Positions 1 through 8,191 of a stretch of DNA of 64,000 bases are shown in pieces. Both the position numbers and the translations under genes were made by a program. Every line of letters begins with the position of its first letter. The first letter of the stretch is position 1. The notes beneath the pieces were generated by a model. The model had not been told where the DNA came from. It did no database searches and saw only the letters and a list, made by a program, of their open reading frames with translations. Location of the stretch: NCBI GenBank assembly GCA_016874295.1, contig VGUH01000011.1:22879-86878 (forward strand). Direction: 5' to 3'. This DNA comes from Gammaproteobacteria bacterium. GTDB lineage: Bacteria; Pseudomonadota; Gammaproteobacteria; Steroidobacterales; Steroidobacteraceae.

Positions 1-1123
1 GGCGGCGGTCGGCTTCCGGCAGCTGCCGGTAAGTGGCGAGCCCTGCGGCCGTGTGCGGACAGGGCACGAACCCGGTGCGTGCGAACTCGGCGCCGATGCT
101 CGCGCGGATCGTCGCGTCGTCGATCGACGTTGCGCGCAGCCGCGTCGAGAGCGCACCGGGGCCGGGATACAGCGCCATCAGGCGCTCCATGTTGCTGGGA
201 TCACCGACGTCCATTGCTGAGGCGAGCGTCGCGACGCTCGCGCGCGGGCGCCAGCGGCCGTCGGCCAGGAAATCGGGCACCGTGCGGTTGGCGTTGTGCG
301 CGAGCACGATGTCGCCGATCGGCAGGCCGATCTCGCGCGCCCAGCAGCACGCCGTCGCGAGACCCAGATTGCCCGACGGAATCACGAAGTTCGCGGGTCC
401 GCCGTCCGCGTCGCGGACCTCGAGTGCCGCCGACGCGAACAGGACAAGCTGGGGCAGCAGTCGGCCGACGTTGATGCTGTTGGCGGAGGTGAGCCCGCAG
501 GCCTCGCGCAGGTCCGCCCGCGCGAATGCCTGCTTCACGAGGCGCTGGCAGTCGTCGAAGCTGCCGCGCACGGCGAGGCTCTGCACGTTGCTGCCCCAGC
601 AGCAGAGCTGGTGCTCCTGGACCGGCGAGACGCGTCCTTCCGGATAGAGGAGCACGACCCGGAAGCCGGGCCGGCCGTGGAATGCCGCGGCGACCGCGCC
701 GCCGGTGTCGCCGGAAGTCGCGACCAGCACCGTGCACCCCGGCTCCCCGGTCGCCTGCAGTCGCGCGAAGCAGGCCGCGAGGAAGCGCGCGCCGAAATCC
801 TTGAAAGCCGCCGTCGGCCCGTGGAAGAGCTCGAAGAGCGAGAGTCGTTCCGGCACGCCCTGCCAGGCGCGTAGCGGCGCCGGGAAATCGAAGGCCTCGA
901 CCGAGATCGCCGCAAGCGACCGCGCCAGCGCATCGTCGGCGAAGAACGGCGCCAGGACCGGCGGCGCGAGTTCGCCGAGCGGTGTGCCGCCGGGCGGCCA
1001 GTGCGCACCGGGCGCCGGCATCGACTGCGGCAGGTACAGGCCGCCATCGGGCGCGAGCCCTTCCGTGAGCGCGCGCGAGAGACTCGCTGCCAGCGACGGG
1101 TCGCGCGTGCTCGCGTACTTCAC
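1..1123 (-). CDS. thrC: Threonine synthase (C-terminus cut by window edge)
   Basis: PLP enzyme that converts O-phosphohomoserine to threonine, the last step of the Thr pathway. I read 374 codons from a GTG at 1123 to the window edge; about 50-60 C-terminal residues are probably missing. Visible motifs are GLAPDGGLYLP (residues 22-32), the PLP-lysine motif HGPTAAFKDFG (Lys108) and the phosphate-binding SGDTGGAVA (from residue 137), then TSANSINVGRLLPQ. The GTG start overlaps the thrB stop (GTGA), so it is translationally coupled as the last gene of the ilvC-thrABC operon. The frame is open throughout the visible part. Family assignment is secure; only the 3' end is unknown. Confidence 0.95.
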   Translation of the reverse strand, partial: MKYASTRDPSLAASLSRALTEGLAPDGGLYLPQSMPAPGAHWPPGGTPLGELAPPVLAPFFADDALARSLAAISVEAFDFPAPLRAWQGVPERLSLFELFHGPTAAFKDFGARFLAACFARLQATGEPGCTVLVATSGDTGGAVAAAFHGRPGFRVVLLYPEGRVSPVQEHQLCCWGSNVQSLAVRGSFDDCQRLVKQAFARADLREACGLTSANSINVGRLLPQLVLFASAALEVRDADGGPANFVIPSGNLGLATACCWAREIGLPIGDIVLAHNANRTVPDFLADGRWRPRASVATLASAMDVGDPSNMERLMALYPGPGALSTRLRATSIDDATIRASIGAEFARTGFVPCPHTAAGLATYRQLPEADRR

Positions 1124-2058
1124 CGGCACTCCACGATGCGCGCGCCATCGCCGCCGATCGGCGCGATCCAGTGGTCGCAGGCGAGTCCTTCGCCCTGGAA
1201 CGCGCCGAGCATCGCGTCCCGCACCGCTGCGGCAGTGCCCTCCTCGCACCATGCGAAGACCGAGGGTCCTGCGCCCGAAATCGAGCAGCCGAGCGCGCCG
1301 GCCCCGCGGGCGGCGCGCTTCGCCGCCGGAAAGCCGGGGATCAGCTTCGCTCGCTGCGGCTCGATCAACACGTCCTCGAAAGCCTCGCGCAGCAGGGCGA
1401 GGTCGTTGGCGTAGCAGCCCGCCAGGAAGCCGGCGAGGTGCGCCGTCTGCCACACGACGTCGGACAGCTCGACGAGCCGGTTCAGCACACCGCGCGCGTC
1501 GCGCGTCGAGAGAAACATGTGCGGGTGCAGCAGCACGCAGCGGATGGCCGGCGGGACCGGGATCTGCCGGACGCGCGGGTGGTCGATGCCGACCGTGAGC
1601 ACCAGCCCGCCGAGCAGCGCCGGCGCGACATTGTCCGCATGGCGCGCGCCGCTCGCGACCGCCTCGCCCGCGATCGCGTGCGGCAGGAGTTCCTCCGCCC
1701 GGAGAGGCGCGTCCAGCAGGGCATTGGCAGCGACTGCCGCCGCCACTGCCGAGGCGGCCGAGCCGCCGAGACCGGAGCCGAGCGGGATTCCCTTCTCGAT
1801 CGTGAGCTCGATACCGAACGGCACGGGCGACTGCGCCAGCAGGGACAGCACCGCCTGGCCGGCGGTGTTGCGCGCTGGCTCCAGCGGCAACGGCTCCGTG
1901 ACGCCCGTGATCGCGCGGATGCGCACGCCCGGCGCCTCGCTGCGCTCCGCGCGCACGCGGTCGCCGATCACGCCGAAGGCGTGGCCGAGGATGTCGAAGC
2001 CGACGCCGACATTACCGACCGTCGCCGGCGCGAACGCCGTTGCCACCCTGACCGGCAT
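1120..2058 (-). CDS. thrB: Homoserine kinase (GHMP family)
   Basis: Phosphorylates homoserine with ATP in the cytoplasm, feeding thrC. The 312-residue protein has the usual length and the GHMP ATP-binding loop IPLGSGLGGSAAS at residues 91-103, an N-terminal ATAFAPATVGNVGVGFD segment and a C-terminal GCSISGAGPSVFAW motif. It starts 9 bases after the thrA stop and ends in a 4-base overlap with thrC, giving the classical thrA-thrB-thrC order. No sign of damage or unusual composition. Confidence 0.96.
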   Translation of the reverse strand: MPVRVATAFAPATVGNVGVGFDILGHAFGVIGDRVRAERSEAPGVRIRAITGVTEPLPLEPARNTAGQAVLSLLAQSPVPFGIELTIEKGIPLGSGLGGSAASAVAAAVAANALLDAPLRAEELLPHAIAGEAVASGARHADNVAPALLGGLVLTVGIDHPRVRQIPVPPAIRCVLLHPHMFLSTRDARGVLNRLVELSDVVWQTAHLAGFLAGCYANDLALLREAFEDVLIEPQRAKLIPGFPAAKRAARGAGALGCSISGAGPSVFAWCEEGTAAAVRDAMLGAFQGEGLACDHWIAPIGGDGARIVECR

Positions 2059-2067
2059 GAAGCGTCC

Positions 2068-4596
2068 CTAGATCCGCGCGCCGAGGCCGGACGCGAGCCG
2101 CAGCAGGTCGCTGAAGACCCCGGCGGCGGTCACCGCCGGGCCCGCGCCGGGGCCCTGTACGACGAGCGCGTTGTCGCAGTAACGGTCGGTGACGAAGCGC
2201 ACCACGTTGTCGGTCAGCGCGATGTTCGCGAACGGGTGGCCGGCCGGCAGGCGCTCGAGGGCGACCGTCGCCCGGCCGGCGTCTGTCAGGCGCCCGACGT
2301 AGCGCAGTACCTGCCCTGCCTCGCGCGCCTCGGCGAGCAGCGCCGCCATCGCCGCGTCGCCTGCCGGCAAGCGCGCGAGGAACTCGTCGATGCCGCAGTC
2401 GCGCAGTTCCGCCGGTACCAGGCTCTCGACCTCGACGTCGCCAAGCTCGAGCGCGAGCCCCATCTCGCGGCCGAGGATCACCAGCTTGCGCGCGACGTCC
2501 ATGCCGGACAGGTCGTCGCGCGGATCGGGCTCGGTGAGCCCACGCGCCTTCGCGTCCTTCACGACCGCCGAGAATGGCACCGTCCCGTCGAACACGTTGA
2601 ACAGGTAAGCGAGCGTGCCCGAGAGGATTCCCTCGATCCGGCGGATGCGGTCCCCTGTTTCGCGCAGGTCGCGCACGGTCACGATGATCGGCAGCCCCGC
2701 GCCGACGGTCGCCTCGTAGAAGTACTGCGAGCCGGCCGCGCGCCGCGCCTCATGCACGCGGCGGAAATCGGCGAGCGCCGCGCTGTTCGCCTTCTTGTTG
2801 GGCGTCACGACGTGCAGCCCCGCGCCCAGCCAGCCGGCGTAGCGGCCGGCGATGCCGGCATCGGCCGTGCAGTCGATGATCACGCGGTGCGGCAGGTGTT
2901 CCGCGGCGATGTGCGCGGTGAAGCGCTCGAGATCCAGCGGCTCGCCGTCGCGATCGAGGCGTGCGCGCCAGTCGGCAAGGTCGATCGCGCGCTCCGCGAG
3001 CAGCATGCGGCGCGACGTGGCGATTCCGCGCACGCGCAGGTCGAGGTTGAAGTCGCGGCGCAGCCGGTCGGACTGCGAGGCGAGCTGCTCGAGCAGCACG
3101 CTGCCGATCGTCCCCGGCCCGACCAGGCCGATGGACAGCGTGTGCGGCGAGAGATAGAACGCGGCGTGCACGGCGCGCAGGGCCTTGGACGCATCGCGGT
3201 CGTCGATGACCGCGGAGATGTTGCGCTGCGACGCACCCTGCGCGATGGCGCGGATGTTGATGCCCGCCTGGCCGAAGGCCTGGAACAGCTTGCCCGCGAC
3301 GCCGTGATGATGGGCCATGCTGTCGCCGACCACGGCGATGATGGCGCAGCCGGATTCGACGGCCACGCTCTGGATCTGTCCGCCCTGCAGCTCCGCGGCG
3401 AATGCCCGGTGCACCGCGTGCTCGGCGAGCTTCGCCTGGCCGGCGGGCACGGCGAAGCAGATCGAATGCTCGGAGCTGCCCTGGGAGATGAGGATCACCG
3501 AGATGCCGGCCTCGTGCAGCGCGCCGAACAGGCGGTGCGCCGTGCCGGGGACGCCGATCATCCCGGCGCCCTCGAGGTTCACGAGCGCGACGTCGCGGAT
3601 GCCCGTGATCCCCTTGACGAGCTCGCCCAGCGCTGGCTCGGCGACGATCGTCGTCCCGGCGTCGGCGGGCGCGAAAGTGTTCCTGATGCGGATCGGAATG
3701 TCGTGCTCGACGGCCGGCGCCATGGTCTGGGGGTGGATGACCTTGGCGCCGAAGTACGCGAGCTCCATCGCCTCGTTGTACGAAAGCGAGCCGATGACCT
3801 TCGCGTCGGGTACCTGGCCCGGGTCGGCCGACAGCACGCCGCTGACGTCGGTCCAGATCACGATCTCGCGGGCGCGCAGCAGGGCCGCGAAGATCGAGGC
3901 CGAGAAGTCGCTGCCGTTGCGACCGAGCGTGGTCTGCAGGCCCTTCGAGTCGCTGGCGACGAAGCCCGGGATCACGAGCACGCCCGCGGCCTCCGGCGCG
4001 ATGAGGCGCGCGGCTTTCTCGCGCGAGGCGCCCCACTGCACGCCGGGTCCGAGCGGCCCCCACTCCACGACCACCACCTCGCGCGCGTCGAGCCAGCGCA
4101 CCGCGCGGCCCGCCGCGCGCGCGCCGAGGAACGCCGCGAACAGGCGGCTCGACCACAGCTCGCCGAATCCGGCCGCGCGGTCGCTGATGCCGCGGCTTGC
4201 CGAGCGCACCAGAGCCACCGCCTGCAACAGGCGCTCGAGATCGCCGAGATCGGACTGCAGCGACTCGACATAGGCCTGCCGGGCGACGGGCTCGAGCAGC
4301 TCCGTCGCGATGGCCGCGTGCCGTGCCTCCAGGCGCTGCAGGCCCGCGCGGCAATTGTCGAGCCGGCCGCCCTCGGCGGCGGTCACGAGGTTGATCAGCT
4401 CGTCAGTCACGCCGCGGCAGGCAGACAGCACGAGCGCGACGCAGGGTTCCGGGAAGCCGTCGACGATGTCCGCGACGCGCCGGAAGCAGTCGGCGTCCGC
4501 GAGGCTCGAGCCCCCGAACTTGTAGACCACGAAGCGGCGCGCCGCCGTGGGGTCCGCGGCGATCCCGTCCGCGGCAGCCGGGACCTCGCTCAGCAT
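2068..4596 (-). CDS. thrA: Bifunctional aspartokinase I / homoserine dehydrogenase I
   Basis: Catalyses two steps of the aspartate pathway: aspartate to aspartyl phosphate, and aspartate semialdehyde to homoserine. The 842-residue protein has the kinase motif KFGGSS at residues 26-31, NGSDFSASIF for substrate and nucleotide binding, then two ACT regulatory domains (roughly 330-480), and a C-terminal NAD(P) dehydrogenase with GLVGPGTIGS near residue 485. Length matches the E. coli ThrA architecture. The ACT pair suggests Thr feedback (family knowledge). The ATG overlaps the stop of the upstream ilvG/ilvM remnant (ATGCTGA), so the remnant's translation probably still feeds ribosomes into thrA. 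Confidence 0.96.
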   Translation of the reverse strand: MLSEVPAAADGIAADPTAARRFVVYKFGGSSLADADCFRRVADIVDGFPEPCVALVLSACRGVTDELINLVTAAEGGRLDNCRAGLQRLEARHAAIATELLEPVARQAYVESLQSDLGDLERLLQAVALVRSASRGISDRAAGFGELWSSRLFAAFLGARAAGRAVRWLDAREVVVVEWGPLGPGVQWGASREKAARLIAPEAAGVLVIPGFVASDSKGLQTTLGRNGSDFSASIFAALLRAREIVIWTDVSGVLSADPGQVPDAKVIGSLSYNEAMELAYFGAKVIHPQTMAPAVEHDIPIRIRNTFAPADAGTTIVAEPALGELVKGITGIRDVALVNLEGAGMIGVPGTAHRLFGALHEAGISVILISQGSSEHSICFAVPAGQAKLAEHAVHRAFAAELQGGQIQSVAVESGCAIIAVVGDSMAHHHGVAGKLFQAFGQAGINIRAIAQGASQRNISAVIDDRDASKALRAVHAAFYLSPHTLSIGLVGPGTIGSVLLEQLASQSDRLRRDFNLDLRVRGIATSRRMLLAERAIDLADWRARLDRDGEPLDLERFTAHIAAEHLPHRVIIDCTADAGIAGRYAGWLGAGLHVVTPNKKANSAALADFRRVHEARRAAGSQYFYEATVGAGLPIIVTVRDLRETGDRIRRIEGILSGTLAYLFNVFDGTVPFSAVVKDAKARGLTEPDPRDDLSGMDVARKLVILGREMGLALELGDVEVESLVPAELRDCGIDEFLARLPAGDAAMAALLAEAREAGQVLRYVGRLTDAGRATVALERLPAGHPFANIALTDNVVRFVTDRYCDNALVVQGPGAGPAVTAAGVFSDLLRLASGLGARI

Positions 4597-4799
4597 ACGA
4601 GGCGTCGCTCGGCCTGCGCCTCGACCAGACAGGCGTGGCGCACGTCGAACAGTCGCAGGATCTGGCGCACCAGCACGTGCCGGATGCCGGAGCCGATCAG
4701 CGCGTCGTAGAGCGGCACGATCGCGCCGCCCGGGTAGCCGAACACGACTTCGACCCCGCGGTCGCGCGGCGCCTCAAGAAATGCCTCGCTCCCCCTCAT
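4590..4799 (-). pseudogene. ilvG: In-frame fusion remnant of acetolactate synthase large (ilvG) and small (ilvM) subunit genes
   Basis: A 69-codon frame. Residues 4-45 are the N-terminus of a biosynthetic acetolactate synthase large subunit (EAFLEAP, then GVEVVFGYPGGAIVPLYDAL and GIRHVLVR). The next residues in the family should be HEQ, with the ThDP-activating Glu. Instead the frame continues QILRLFDVRHACLVE, which resembles the C-terminus of small subunits of the IlvM type (Q-L-x-K-L-x-DV-x-H-V). About 1.8 kb of ilvG-ilvM therefore appears deleted, with the junction near 4660-4673 and reading frame retained. It keeps its place between ilvC and thrA and overlaps the thrA start. It cannot be a working synthase; a role as a translational bridge is inference. 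Collapse during assembly is an alternative. Confidence 0.75.
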
Positions 4800-4830
4800 G
4801 CGCCTTCCTGCCCGCTCCGGCCGCGGCGTC

Positions 4831-5829
4831 TCAGGCCGCGGCCTGGCGCTTCAGCCAGGCCATGCGCTCGCGCAGGACCTTGCCCACGCGCTCGATGGGA
4901 TGGTTGAGGTCGCGCTGCAGGAGCTCGCGGTAGCGCGGCTGGCCGGCGGCGTTCTCGGCGATCCACTCGCGCGCGAACTCGCCGGAACGGATCTCTTCGA
5001 GCACCTGCCGCATGGCGGCCTTCGCGTGGCCGTCGACGACACGCGGCCCGCGCGTCAGGTCGCCGTACTTCGCGGTCTCGCTCACGAATTGGTGCATCTT
5101 CGCGAGCCCGCCCTCGTACAGCAGGTCGACGATCAGCTTGAGCTCGTGCAGGCACTCGAAGTAGGCGACCTCCGGCTGGTAGCCGGCCTCGACCAGCGTC
5201 TCGTAGCCTTTCACCACCAGCTCCGTGGCGCCGCCGCACAGCACGGCCTGTTCGCCGAAGAGGTCGGTCTCCGTCTCCTCCGCGAAGCTGGTCTCGAGGA
5301 CGCCGCTGCGCGTGCCGCCGATCGCGTGCGCGTAGGCCAGCGCGCGCGCCTTCGCATGGCCGGTCGCGTCCTGCGCCACGGCGAGCAGGCACGGGACGCC
5401 CTGCCCCGCCTCGTACTGCCGCCGCACGAGGTCGCCGGGGCTCTTCGGCGCGACCAGCACCACGTCGTGGGTCTTGCCGGGCCGTACCTGGCCGTAGTGG
5501 ACGCTGAAGCCGTGCGCGAACAGCAGCGTCGAGCGCGGCGCGAGGCGATCCTTCACCTGCTCGAACAGCGTGTGGTGAGTCATGTCGGGCGTCAGGAAGG
5601 CGACCAGCGTCGCGCCGGTGACGGCATCCGCAGGGCTGCGCACCTCGAGACCCGCGGCCTGCGCGCGCTCGGCGCTCCTGCCGTCGGGCCGCAGCCCGAC
5701 GACTACCGGGTAGCCGCTGTCGCGCAGGTTGAGCGCATGCGCGCGGCCCTGGCTGCCGTAGCCTAGGACCGCAATCGGCCCGTCCTTCAGCACCTGCGGA
5801 TCCGCGTCTGCTTCGGAAAAGATCTTCAT
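4831..5829 (-). CDS. ilvC: Ketol-acid reductoisomerase (class I, short form)
   Basis: NADPH- and Mg-dependent isomeroreductase shared by the Ile and Val pathways. About 332 residues, typical of the short class I form. The Rossmann motif [20 protein letters not shown] lies near the N-terminus, and conserved [22 protein letters not shown] and [17 protein letters not shown] segments bind cofactor and metal. I chose the ATG at 5829 because GGAGGAG lies 8 bases upstream; a GTG at 5838 is the alternative. It is the first structural gene after the Ile/Val/Leu leader peptide and attenuator. Confidence 0.95.
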   Translation of the reverse strand: MKIFSEADADPQVLKDGPIAVLGYGSQGRAHALNLRDSGYPVVVGLRPDGRSAERAQAAGLEVRSPADAVTGATLVAFLTPDMTHHTLFEQVKDRLAPRSTLLFAHGFSVHYGQVRPGKTHDVVLVAPKSPGDLVRRQYEAGQGVPCLLAVAQDATGHAKARALAYAHAIGGTRSGVLETSFAEETETDLFGEQAVLCGGATELVVKGYETLVEAGYQPEVAYFECLHELKLIVDLLYEGGLAKMHQFVSETAKYGDLTRGPRVVDGHAKAAMRQVLEEIRSGEFAREWIAENAAGQPRYRELLQRDLNHPIERVGKVLRERMAWLKRQAAA

Positions 5830-5858
5830 CGCTCGCACTCCTCCAGTCCCAGAAACTA

Positions 5859-5893
5859 AGAACCCCGCAGCGGTCGGTCCGGTGCGGGGTTCT
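5859..5893 (-). terminator. ilv attenuator hairpin
   Basis: Perfect 11-bp stem AGAACCCCGCA / TGCGGGGTTCT with a 13-nt loop, just upstream of ilvC and downstream of the leader peptide. The following tract on the minus strand (TTAGTTTCTG) is only moderately U-rich. The 5' arm (5861-5868) is complementary over 8 bp to GCGGGGTT in the last leader codons (about 5926-5933), giving an antiterminator option. The same stem recurs before pheA and leuA. Confidence 0.85.
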
Positions 5894-5919
5894 GGTTACA
5901 GTTCGGCCCTGCCGCCAGA

Positions 5920-5976
5920 TCAGGTAACCCCGCTAGGTCCTCCAATAAGGACTACGAGCACCGTACCGATCAGCAT
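5920..5976 (-). CDS. ilvL: ilv operon leader peptide
   Basis: An 18-residue reading frame, MLIGTVLVVLIGGPSGVT, ending TGA, 27 bases before the attenuator stem. It holds three Leu, two Ile, four Val and two Thr codons, most of them in a run, which is the signature of a branched-chain attenuation leader. Its last codons (AGC GGG GTT ACC) contain GCGGGGTT, the same sequence as the terminator 3' arm, so they can pair with the 5' arm. It sits ahead of ilvC-thrABC, so Ile, Val, Leu and possibly Thr starvation would be sensed by ribosome stalling (inference from the E. coli model). Confidence 0.85.
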   Translation of the reverse strand: MLIGTVLVVLIGGPSGVT

Positions 5977-6063
5977 CGAAACAGGGAGCGCACGAGTGGA
6001 CGCCGTCGATATCGCGTTCGTCAGGGGCGTGGCCATCGCGTCGCCTGCATTGTGCATTGCAGC

Positions 6064-6093
6064 GATGTTCTGGGATGGGCGAAGGCGAGTCAA
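6064..6093 (-). promoter_or_regulatory. Candidate ilv operon promoter
   Basis: Minus-strand TTGACT (6088-6093) is a good -35 element; 17 bases downstream is GAACAT (6065-6070), a weak -10. It would place the start about 80 bases before the leader peptide. The rest of the 5977-6200 gap contains no convincing gene. Confidence 0.35.
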
Positions 6094-6147
6094 GGCTTTA
6101 CGGAAAGAACGTAAAACGCCCGTTCAAGGCGGCAGGAAGCTGCGTAC

Positions 6148-6163
6148 CTGTACGTCCGTACAG
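6148..6163. promoter_or_regulatory. Perfect 16-bp palindrome between argB and the ilv promoter
   Basis: CTGTACG-TC-CGTACAG, a perfect inverted repeat 38 bases downstream of the argB stop and upstream of the ilv promoter. It has no U tract, so it looks more like an operator than a terminator. A GTACGG palindrome also occurs upstream of the outer-membrane protein gene at the right end. Function unknown. Confidence 0.4.
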
Positions 6164-6200
6164 TCACCTGTTCGACTGACGAGCGGTTTCGCAGCCGGGT

Positions 6201-7133
6201 CTAGCCGGTTTCCCGTGAATGCTGCTCGGCCGGAAGCAGCGCCTTCACGTCGGCCACGATCATGGTGCCGGTGCCCTCGTTGGTGAATACCTCCGCGAGC
6301 ACGCTGTCCCGGGCGTGGTAGGAAATGACGTGCACGCGCCGCACGCCTCCGCGGATCGCAGCCTCGATCGCCGAGGCTTTCGGCAGCATGCCGTCCTCGA
6401 GACTGCCGGCTCTCTCGAGGCGCTTGAGCCCGGCGAGGTCGGTGTAGGACACCAGCGACCGCGGGTCCTCGCGCTGCTCGAGGATGCCCGGCGCGGCGGT
6501 GCACAGGATCAGCTTCTCGGCGCCGAGCGCGGCGCCAAGCGCAGCCGCCACGGTGTCCGCGTTGATGTTGAGCACCGTGCCCGCGTCGTCCGCGGAGATC
6601 GGGCTGACAACCGGCATCAGCCCCGCGTCCAGCTCCTTGCGGATCACGGTCGGGTCGACGGAGACGATGTCCCCGACGTAGCCGTAGTCCACGGTCTCGC
6701 CGTCGACGTGCGCGGGCGGACGCCGGTTGGCCCGCACGAGGCCCGCGTCGACGCCCGAGAGGCCGACTGCGTCGAGGCCGACTTCGCGGCAGGCGGCGAG
6801 AATGCGGGTATTGATGAGCCCGTTCAGCACCATTGTCGTCGCGTCGATCGAGCGGTGGTCCGTGACCCGGCGACCGCGGACCATGCGCGGCTCGATGCCG
6901 AGTGAGCGCTGCATCTCGTCGAGCTGCGGCCCGCCGCCGTGCACCATGACGACGCGGATGCCGAGGTGGTGCAGGATCGCGATCTGCTCGACCAGCGCGC
7001 GCGTGCCCGCGAGGTCGCCGAAGATCGCGCCGCCCGCCTTGACCACGAAAGTCCTGCCCTTGTAGAGGCGGATGTAGGGCGCAGCGCCGCGCAGCGCGGC
7101 GATGACGGCGGTCTGGTCGATGCGACGGTTCAT
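6201..7133 (-). CDS. argB: Acetylglutamate kinase (amino-acid kinase family)
   Basis: Phosphorylates N-acetyl-glutamate (or another N-acyl-glutamate) in the second step of acyl-cycle arginine synthesis. The 310 residues contain KAGGAIFGD (the usual form is KYGGNAM), VMVHGGGPQLDEM, GLINTRI, SGVDAGL, LNINADTVAAALG and a C-terminal FTNEGTGTMI. The N-terminal helix before the kinase core resembles that of arginine-sensitive kinases, so feedback inhibition is plausible. The start ATG overlaps the argC stop by 4 bases. It is the last gene of the leftward arg operon; no argA, argJ, argD or argE is present in the window. Confidence 0.9.
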   Translation of the reverse strand: MNRRIDQTAVIAALRGAAPYIRLYKGRTFVVKAGGAIFGDLAGTRALVEQIAILHHLGIRVVMVHGGGPQLDEMQRSLGIEPRMVRGRRVTDHRSIDATTMVLNGLINTRILAACREVGLDAVGLSGVDAGLVRANRRPPAHVDGETVDYGYVGDIVSVDPTVIRKELDAGLMPVVSPISADDAGTVLNINADTVAAALGAALGAEKLILCTAAPGILEQREDPRSLVSYTDLAGLKRLERAGSLEDGMLPKASAIEAAIRGGVRRVHVISYHARDSVLAEVFTNEGTGTMIVADVKALLPAEQHSRETG

Positions 7134-8191
7134 GTCCACCCCGGCGCCGGAGCAGTCAATCCTTCCGTCTCGGCGAAGCCGAGCAGCCGGTTCATCCACT
7201 GCAGCGCCCCGCCGGCCGCTCCCTTCACGAGATTGTCGAGGACCGACATGACGGCGATCGTGCGCCCGTCCGCGGCCGCCGAGAGGTGTGCGTAGTTGCT
7301 CGCGGCCACGTCTTTCACCCTCGGCGGCTCGTCGAGCACGCGCACGAATGGCCGGCCGGCGTAGAACTCCCGAAGCGCCCCGATCGCAGCCGGCGTGTCG
7401 AGCGGCTTCGCGAGTCGCGCCTGGACGGTTGCGTGAATCCCGCGCGCGAACGGCCCGGAGTGCGGCACGAAGGCGATAGCGGCGTCGCGGCCGGCAGCCG
7501 CGCGCGCGAGCGCGGCGAGCTCGGCGCCGTGGCGGTGGGCAAGCGCGCTGTATGCGTAGAGGTCGGAGTGGCGCAGCGGATGGTGCGTGCCGGCGATCGG
7601 GCTGCGCCCGGCGCCGGTGCTGCCGGTGACCGCCGAGACGAAGAGCGGCCCTTCCGCGAGCTCGAGCCTCAGTAACGGCACGACGGCCAGCAGGGAAGCG
7701 GTCACGAAGCAGCCGGGATGCGCCACGTGCGGCGTGGGCGCCCGGTCGAGGTGCTCGGGCACGGCGCAGGTGAAGTCCTGCGCGCGCGCCGGCGCGCCGT
7801 GCGGGTGTCGGTACACGCGCTCGTACTCCGCGAGGTCTGCGTAGCGGTAGTCCGCGGACAGGTCGACCAGCGAAGGCCTCGCGCCCTCGGTCTCGGCCGC
7901 CTTGAGCAGCCTGTCGATCATGGCGTGCGAGACGCCGTGCGGCGCCGCCGCGAGGACGGCGCTGCGCGCATGCCGCGCGGCCAGGGCAGTCGCGTCCGCG
8001 ATCGATGCGTAGCGCCGGTCCCCGCAGGCGGCGGCCAGGTGCGGGAAAGCGCTCGCGACCGGTTCGCCGGGCCGGCTGTCGGAAGCGATCGCGGCGAGCT
8101 CGAGCCGCGGGTGCGCGAGCACCAGGCGCAGCAGCTCGCCCGCCACATAGCCAGTGCCGCCGAGGATGATCGCCGGGACGCGCGCGCTCAT
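7130..8191 (-). CDS. argC: N-acetyl-gamma-glutamyl-phosphate reductase
   Basis: NADPH-dependent reduction of the acylglutamyl phosphate made by ArgB to the semialdehyde. It has 353 residues, with the Rossmann start ILGGTGYVAGELLRLVL, catalytic Cys in HPGCFVTASLLAV, and GSTGAGRSPIAGTHH plus PHSGPFARGIHATVQ motifs. Start and stop both overlap neighbours by 4 bases (P-loop gene upstream, argB downstream), so the three genes are one coupled unit. Confidence 0.94.
   Translation of the reverse strand: MSARVPAIILGGTGYVAGELLRLVLAHPRLELAAIASDSRPGEPVASAFPHLAAACGDRRYASIADATALAARHARSAVLAAAPHGVSHAMIDRLLKAAETEGARPSLVDLSADYRYADLAEYERVYRHPHGAPARAQDFTCAVPEHLDRAPTPHVAHPGCFVTASLLAVVPLLRLELAEGPLFVSAVTGSTGAGRSPIAGTHHPLRHSDLYAYSALAHRHGAELAALARAAAGRDAAIAFVPHSGPFARGIHATVQARLAKPLDTPAAIGALREFYAGRPFVRVLDEPPRVKDVAASNYAHLSAAADGRTIAVMSVLDNLVKGAAGGALQWMNRLLGFAETEGLTAPAPGWT

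Noticed and set aside
1171..4710. A 1179-codon open frame on the plus strand opposite thrB and thrA
   Set aside because: It is antisense to two complete, well-conserved genes, has low-complexity Arg/Ala/Asp-rich translation and no family motif; a product of high GC and codon bias.
6124..6504. Frames over the 3' end of argB reading into the ilv control region
   Set aside because: They only mirror argB in another phase and carry no start signal or recognised sequence.
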